Source: RBG-16-66-20 sp049651845
GTDB lineage: Bacteria; Pseudomonadota; Gammaproteobacteria; Burkholderiales; SG8-39
Direction of reading: 5' to 3'
DNA length: 8,638 nucleotides
Assembly: GCA_049651845.1 (NCBI GenBank)
Contig: JBASCW010000166.1
Span: 1 to 8,638 of the forward strand
Shown here: piece after piece, positions 6,165 to 8,638 of the stretch
Numbering within the stretch: position 1 is the stretch's first letter
Layout: each line of letters begins with the position of its first letter
Notes under the pieces: model-generated
What the model saw: only the letters and a program-made list of their open reading frames with translations
The model's database searches: none
What the model was told of the DNA's origin: nothing
Made by a program: the position numbers and the translations under genes

Positions 6165-7096
6165 TGAAGGTCGCCATCGTCGGGCAACAGGATTTCGGCA
6201 AGGCGGTGCTCGAGGCCTTTCTCGCGCGCGGCGACCAGGTGGCGGGCGTGTTCTGCGCGCCGGAGAAGCCGGGCGCCAGGCCCGACGTGCTCAAGGTCGC
6301 GGCGCAGGAGAAGGGCGTCCAGGTGTTCCAGTTCGCGAGCCTGAAGAGCCCGGACGCGCGCGATGCGCTGAAGAAGCTCGACGTCGAGATCGGCATCATG
6401 GCCTTCGTGCTGCAGTTCGCGCCGCAGGATTTCGTCACCATCCCGAAGCACGGCACCATCCAGTTTCATCCGTCGCTGCTGCCGAAGTACCGCGGCCCGA
6501 GCTCCATCAACTGGCCGATCTCGCGCGGCGACGCCAGGACCGGCCTCACCATCTTCCGGCCCACCGACGGGCTGGACGAGGGCCCGGTGATCCTGCAGAA
6601 GGAGACCGCCATCGGCCCGGACGACACGCTCGGCACGGTCTATTTCGACCGCCTGTTCCCGATGGGCGTGCAGGCGATGCTCGAGGCGGCAGACCTGGTG
6701 GTGGCCGGCAAGCATCGCGAGCTCGTGCAGGACGAATCGCTCGCCACCTACGAGGGCTGGTTCCGCGAGGCCGAGGCGAAGATCAACTGGGCCAACCACG
6801 TCGACGTCGTGCACAACCTGATCCGCGGCTGCAATCCGGCGCCGGGCGCATGGACCACGCTGGGCGGCGTGAAGCTGCAGGTCTTCGACTGCAGGAAGCA
6901 CCCGGTGCGCACTTTCGGCGCGGTGAAAGGCAAGATCGGCGAAGTGGTCGAGGTCGTGCCCGCCAGCTTCCAGGTCACGGCGCAGGGCGGCCGTATCGAA
7001 GTGCTGCGTGCCAAGCTGGGCGAGGGCAAGAAGGTCGCGGCAGGCGACCTGCTGGCCGGCGGCAGCATCAAGGCCGGCCAGCTGCTCGGCTCGTAG
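6164..7096 (+). CDS. Formyltransferase-family protein, like the hydrolase half of 10-formyl-THF dehydrogenase
   Basis: The 310 residues match the length and layout of the N-terminal part of ALDH1L1 (10-formyltetrahydrofolate dehydrogenase) and of methionyl-tRNA formyltransferase. There is a Rossmann-type formyl transferase domain (1-about 200; MKVAIVGQQDFG start) and a C-terminal Fmt-like barrel (about 205-310; GKIGEVV…VLRAKLGEGKK). The core is FHPSLLPKYRGPSSINWPI, with His102 and Asp138 (TDGLDEGPVILQKE) at the catalytic positions. Gln100 occupies the place where Fmt and PurN have Asn. YEG…AKINW and IRGCNPAPGAW closely follow the ALDH1L1 pattern. The start overlaps the frc stop by one base (TGATG), with AGAAGG 7 nt upstream, so it is translationally coupled to frc. 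Likely roles are releasing formate from 10-formyl-THF, or moving formyl groups between CoA and folate. This is inference; annotation as Fmt is less likely given the operon. No aldehyde dehydrogenase half follows. Confidence 0.85.
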   Translation: MKVAIVGQQDFGKAVLEAFLARGDQVAGVFCAPEKPGARPDVLKVAAQEKGVQVFQFASLKSPDARDALKKLDVEIGIMAFVLQFAPQDFVTIPKHGTIQFHPSLLPKYRGPSSINWPISRGDARTGLTIFRPTDGLDEGPVILQKETAIGPDDTLGTVYFDRLFPMGVQAMLEAADLVVAGKHRELVQDESLATYEGWFREAEAKINWANHVDVVHNLIRGCNPAPGAWTTLGGVKLQVFDCRKHPVRTFGAVKGKIGEVVEVVPASFQVTAQGGRIEVLRAKLGEGKKVAAGDLLAGGSIKAGQLLGS

Positions 7097-7157
7097 GATC
7101 CCCGCAATCCGCTTGCAATCCGGGCGCAGTGCCGGAGGGCGGTGCGCGCGCAAATAT

Positions 7158-7187
7158 TTGACGTAGCTGACAATTAACTGCAAAAAT
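7158..7187 (+). promoter_or_regulatory. Candidate promoter of the phosphatase-FHA unit
   Basis: TTGACG (7158-7163; 5 of 6 to the -35 consensus) and AAAAAT (7182-7187; 4 of 6 to -10) are 18 bases apart in the only AT-rich stretch between the two units. It overlaps the palindrome CAAATATTTG by three bases. A leader of about 130 nt would result. Confidence 0.35.
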
Positions 7188-7255
7188 GGCAAATAGGGAG
7201 CTGTTTTCCTAGGGGGAAGCGCACGCCTCGGGGTCGCGTCGGCCGGGCGCCGGGT

Positions 7256-7274
7256 GGCGTAAAATTTTTGCGCC
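7256..7274 (+). promoter_or_regulatory. Near-perfect palindrome containing a TAAAAT -10-like box
   Basis: GGCGTAAAATTTTTGCGCC is a 19-nt inverted repeat around a central T, with one G-T mismatch. It contains TAAAAT (7260-7265; 5 of 6 to the -10 consensus), but no good -35 box lies 16-18 bases upstream. It may be an extended -10 promoter, an operator, or a transcript hairpin. It lies 49 bases before the phosphatase ATG. Confidence 0.35.
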
Positions 7275-7322
7275 GTACGCCGGCATGAAAAGCACAAGAA
7301 ATCGGAGAGCTCGGACCGCTGC

Positions 7323-8135
7323 ATGAATTACAGCCAGGTACTCGAAATCGCCAGCTGCACCGACCCGGGCATGGTGCGCTCGCACAACGAGGATTCGATC
7401 GCCTCCGATCCGGTCAACGGCCTGGTGGTGCTCGCGGACGGCATGGGCGGCTACAACGCGGGCGAGGTGGCGAGCGGCATGGCGACCACGGTGATCACCA
7501 CCGAGATCCAGCAGCTGCTCGAGAAGGTGAAGCCGTTCCAGATCGACGAGGAGACCAAGGCGCCGGTCGCCGGCAAGATGATCCGCGACCAGGTGCTCAA
7601 GGCGAACACCTCGATCTACCAGGCGGCGCAGAGCCAGCCGCAGTACGCGGGCATGGGCACCACGCTCGTGGTGTGCCTGTTCTACGACAACAAGATGACC
7701 GTCGGGCACCTCGGCGATTCGCGCCTGTACCTGCTGCGCGACGGGAAGTTCAGCCAGGTCACGCGCGACCACTCGCTGCTGCAGGAGCAGATCGACAGCG
7801 GCATCATCACCGCCGAGCAGGCCAAGCACGCGCAGCACAAGAATCTCGTGACCAAGGCGCTCGGCATCGACCCCACCGTCGAGCCCGAGATCAAGGAGTA
7901 CGCGACCAAGCCTGGCGACGTCTACTTGCTGTGCTCGGACGGCCTGTGCGACATGGTCGACGACGAGGACATGGGCATGACGCTGCAGGCGCTGGGCGGC
8001 AACCTCAAGCTAGCCGCACAGCAACTGGTGCAGATGGCCAATGACAACGGGGGCAAGGACAACGTATCGGTTATACTCGTGCGCGTCCTGCGGGAATACC
8101 CCGCCCCCCGCGGCTTTTTTGGGCTGTTCAAATAA
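7323..8135 (+). CDS. PP2C-family Ser/Thr protein phosphatase (Stp/PrpC type)
   Basis: This is a cytoplasmic metal-dependent phosphatase that removes phosphate from Ser/Thr residues, probably opposing a Hanks-type kinase. At 270 residues it has the usual length for a bacterial single-domain PP2C, with no membrane segment. Motifs in order: VRSHNEDS (18-25); LADGMGGYNAGEVAS with metal ligand Asp39 (37-51); GMGTTLV (110-116); GHLGDSRLYLLRDG (128-141); TRDHSLLQ (147-154); LVTKALG (175-181); CSDGLCDMV with Asp206; and GGKDNVSVI with Asp246. All metal-binding Asp positions are present, so it should be active. The start is ATG 7323; its ribosome site is weak (GGAG 15 nt upstream). A 13-codon ORF from 7285 ends in a TGA that overlaps this ATG. 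Family similarity begins within the first ten residues, which supports the start. The FHA gene starts 15 nt after its stop. Confidence 0.95.
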   Translation: MNYSQVLEIASCTDPGMVRSHNEDSIASDPVNGLVVLADGMGGYNAGEVASGMATTVITTEIQQLLEKVKPFQIDEETKAPVAGKMIRDQVLKANTSIYQAAQSQPQYAGMGTTLVVCLFYDNKMTVGHLGDSRLYLLRDGKFSQVTRDHSLLQEQIDSGIITAEQAKHAQHKNLVTKALGIDPTVEPEIKEYATKPGDVYLLCSDGLCDMVDDEDMGMTLQALGGNLKLAAQQLVQMANDNGGKDNVSVILVRVLREYPAPRGFFGLFK

Positions 8136-8150
8136 CGTCAGGGATCGGCG

Positions 8151-8638
8151 ATGGCGAAACTGATACTCAGCATGGATGGCCTGGTCCTCAAGGAAATCCC
8201 GCTGACCAAGGAGCGGACCACCATCGGCCGCAAGGCGCACAACGACATCCAGATCGACAACCTCGCGGTCAGCGGCGAGCACGCGGTGATCGTCACGATC
8301 CTGAACGACTCGTTCATGGAGGACCTGGGTAGCACCAACGGCACGCTGGTCAACGGCAACCCGGTCAAGAAGCATTTCCTGCAGAACAACGACGTCATCG
8401 AGCTCGGCAAGTACAAGCTCAAGTTCATCCAGGAGCAGGGCGCGCAGCCGGCGGCGGCGGCCGCGGATTTCGAAAAGACCATGGTGCTGCGGCCTTCGGC
8501 GATGAAGGCCGCCGCGGAGCAGGCGAAGGCTGCAGGCATGGGCGGCGCGCAGGCCGCGCAGGCGGCGCGCCAGGCGGCCGTGCATCAGGTGGCCGCCGGT
8601 GCGGCGGCCGCCGGCGTCGCCGATAGGGACAACAAGGG
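8151..8638 (+). CDS. FHA-domain protein, 3' end outside the window
   Basis: FHA domains bind phosphothreonine peptides, so this is a likely partner in the phospho-signalling unit with the PP2C gene. The ATG at 8151 has AGGGAT (8140-8145) 5 nt upstream, and the frame stays open for 162 codons to the window end. The FHA fold covers about residues 3-93. The expected residues are present: Gly26-Arg27 (TTIGRK), Ser41 and His44 (VSGEH), and Asn63-Gly64 (GSTNGT), followed by VNG and DVIELGKYKLKF. After the domain comes an Ala/Gln-rich low-complexity tail (97-157), interrupted by DFEKTMVLRPSAM (106-118). Thr110 in that motif could be a phosphorylation site recognised by an FHA domain, as in GarA/OdhI-like proteins, although those have it at the N-terminus. 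That role is inference. Total length and further domains cannot be seen. Confidence 0.9.
   Translation, partial: MAKLILSMDGLVLKEIPLTKERTTIGRKAHNDIQIDNLAVSGEHAVIVTILNDSFMEDLGSTNGTLVNGNPVKKHFLQNNDVIELGKYKLKFIQEQGAQPAAAAADFEKTMVLRPSAMKAAAEQAKAAGMGGAQAAQAARQAAVHQVAAGAAAAGVADRDNK

Larger units (their letters stand above)
7097..7322. other. Intergenic region between the oxalate operon and the phosphatase gene
   Basis: The first 54 bases are GC-rich with a direct repeat GCAATCCG (7104-7111 and 7115-7122, 11 bases apart). No T-run terminator is seen. From 7151 the DNA becomes markedly AT-rich, starting with the perfect palindrome CAAATATTTG (7151-7160). The two candidate promoter elements listed below lie here. 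The change in composition marks the start of a new transcription unit. Confidence 0.55.

Noticed and set aside
7119..7136. TCCGG/CCGGA stem after the formyltransferase as a terminator
   Set aside because: Only 5 bp with an 8-nt loop and no T-run.
6092..7324. Minus-strand ORF of 410 codons opposite the formyltransferase
   Set aside because: GC-driven shadow with no family features.
8072..8077. TATACT inside the end of the phosphatase gene as a promoter for the FHA gene
   Set aside because: No acceptable -35 element 16-18 bases upstream, and the two genes are only 15 nt apart, which fits co-transcription.

Overview
The window is very GC-rich throughout and all genes are on the + strand. Three blocks can be read. 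(A) Positions 1-2624 hold a hairpin-rich leader and a secreted copper-radical oxidase of the galactose oxidase/glyoxal oxidase type, fused to a tectonin-like repeat tail. One extra base near 1292 splits this gene over two reading frames. (B) Positions 2930-7096 hold an oxalate-catabolism operon: a candidate promoter with an overlapping operator-like repeat, a leader with two hairpins, then oxc (oxalyl-CoA decarboxylase), frc (formyl-CoA:oxalate CoA-transferase) and a formyltransferase. The last resembles the hydrolase half of 10-formyltetrahydrofolate dehydrogenase. (C) Positions 7097-8638 hold a promoter region, a PP2C-type Ser/Thr phosphatase and the start of an FHA-domain protein that runs off the window.

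How the genes work together: Frc moves CoA from formyl-CoA to oxalate, giving oxalyl-CoA and formate. Oxc decarboxylates oxalyl-CoA back to formyl-CoA and CO2. The third gene shares one base with the end of frc and would act on formyl groups, probably on the folate one-carbon pool. Its substrate cannot be read from sequence. The PP2C and FHA genes look like a separate signalling pair (dephosphorylation of pSer/pThr proteins and pThr recognition).

The PP2C/FHA pair and the oxc-frc genes look proteobacterial, and I favour Betaproteobacteria (Burkholderiales-like). This rests on recognition of protein style, not on a search. The galactose oxidase gene and the 476-base gap after it could have a different origin (transfer or an assembly join).

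The points most worth following up are the formyltransferase in the oxalate operon, which has Gln where the catalytic Asn usually sits; the oxidase-tectonin fusion with its single-base frameshift; and short AT-richer, rare-codon patches inside the otherwise uniformly GC-rich oxc and frc. No RNA gene, CRISPR array, insertion sequence or tRNA was recognised.
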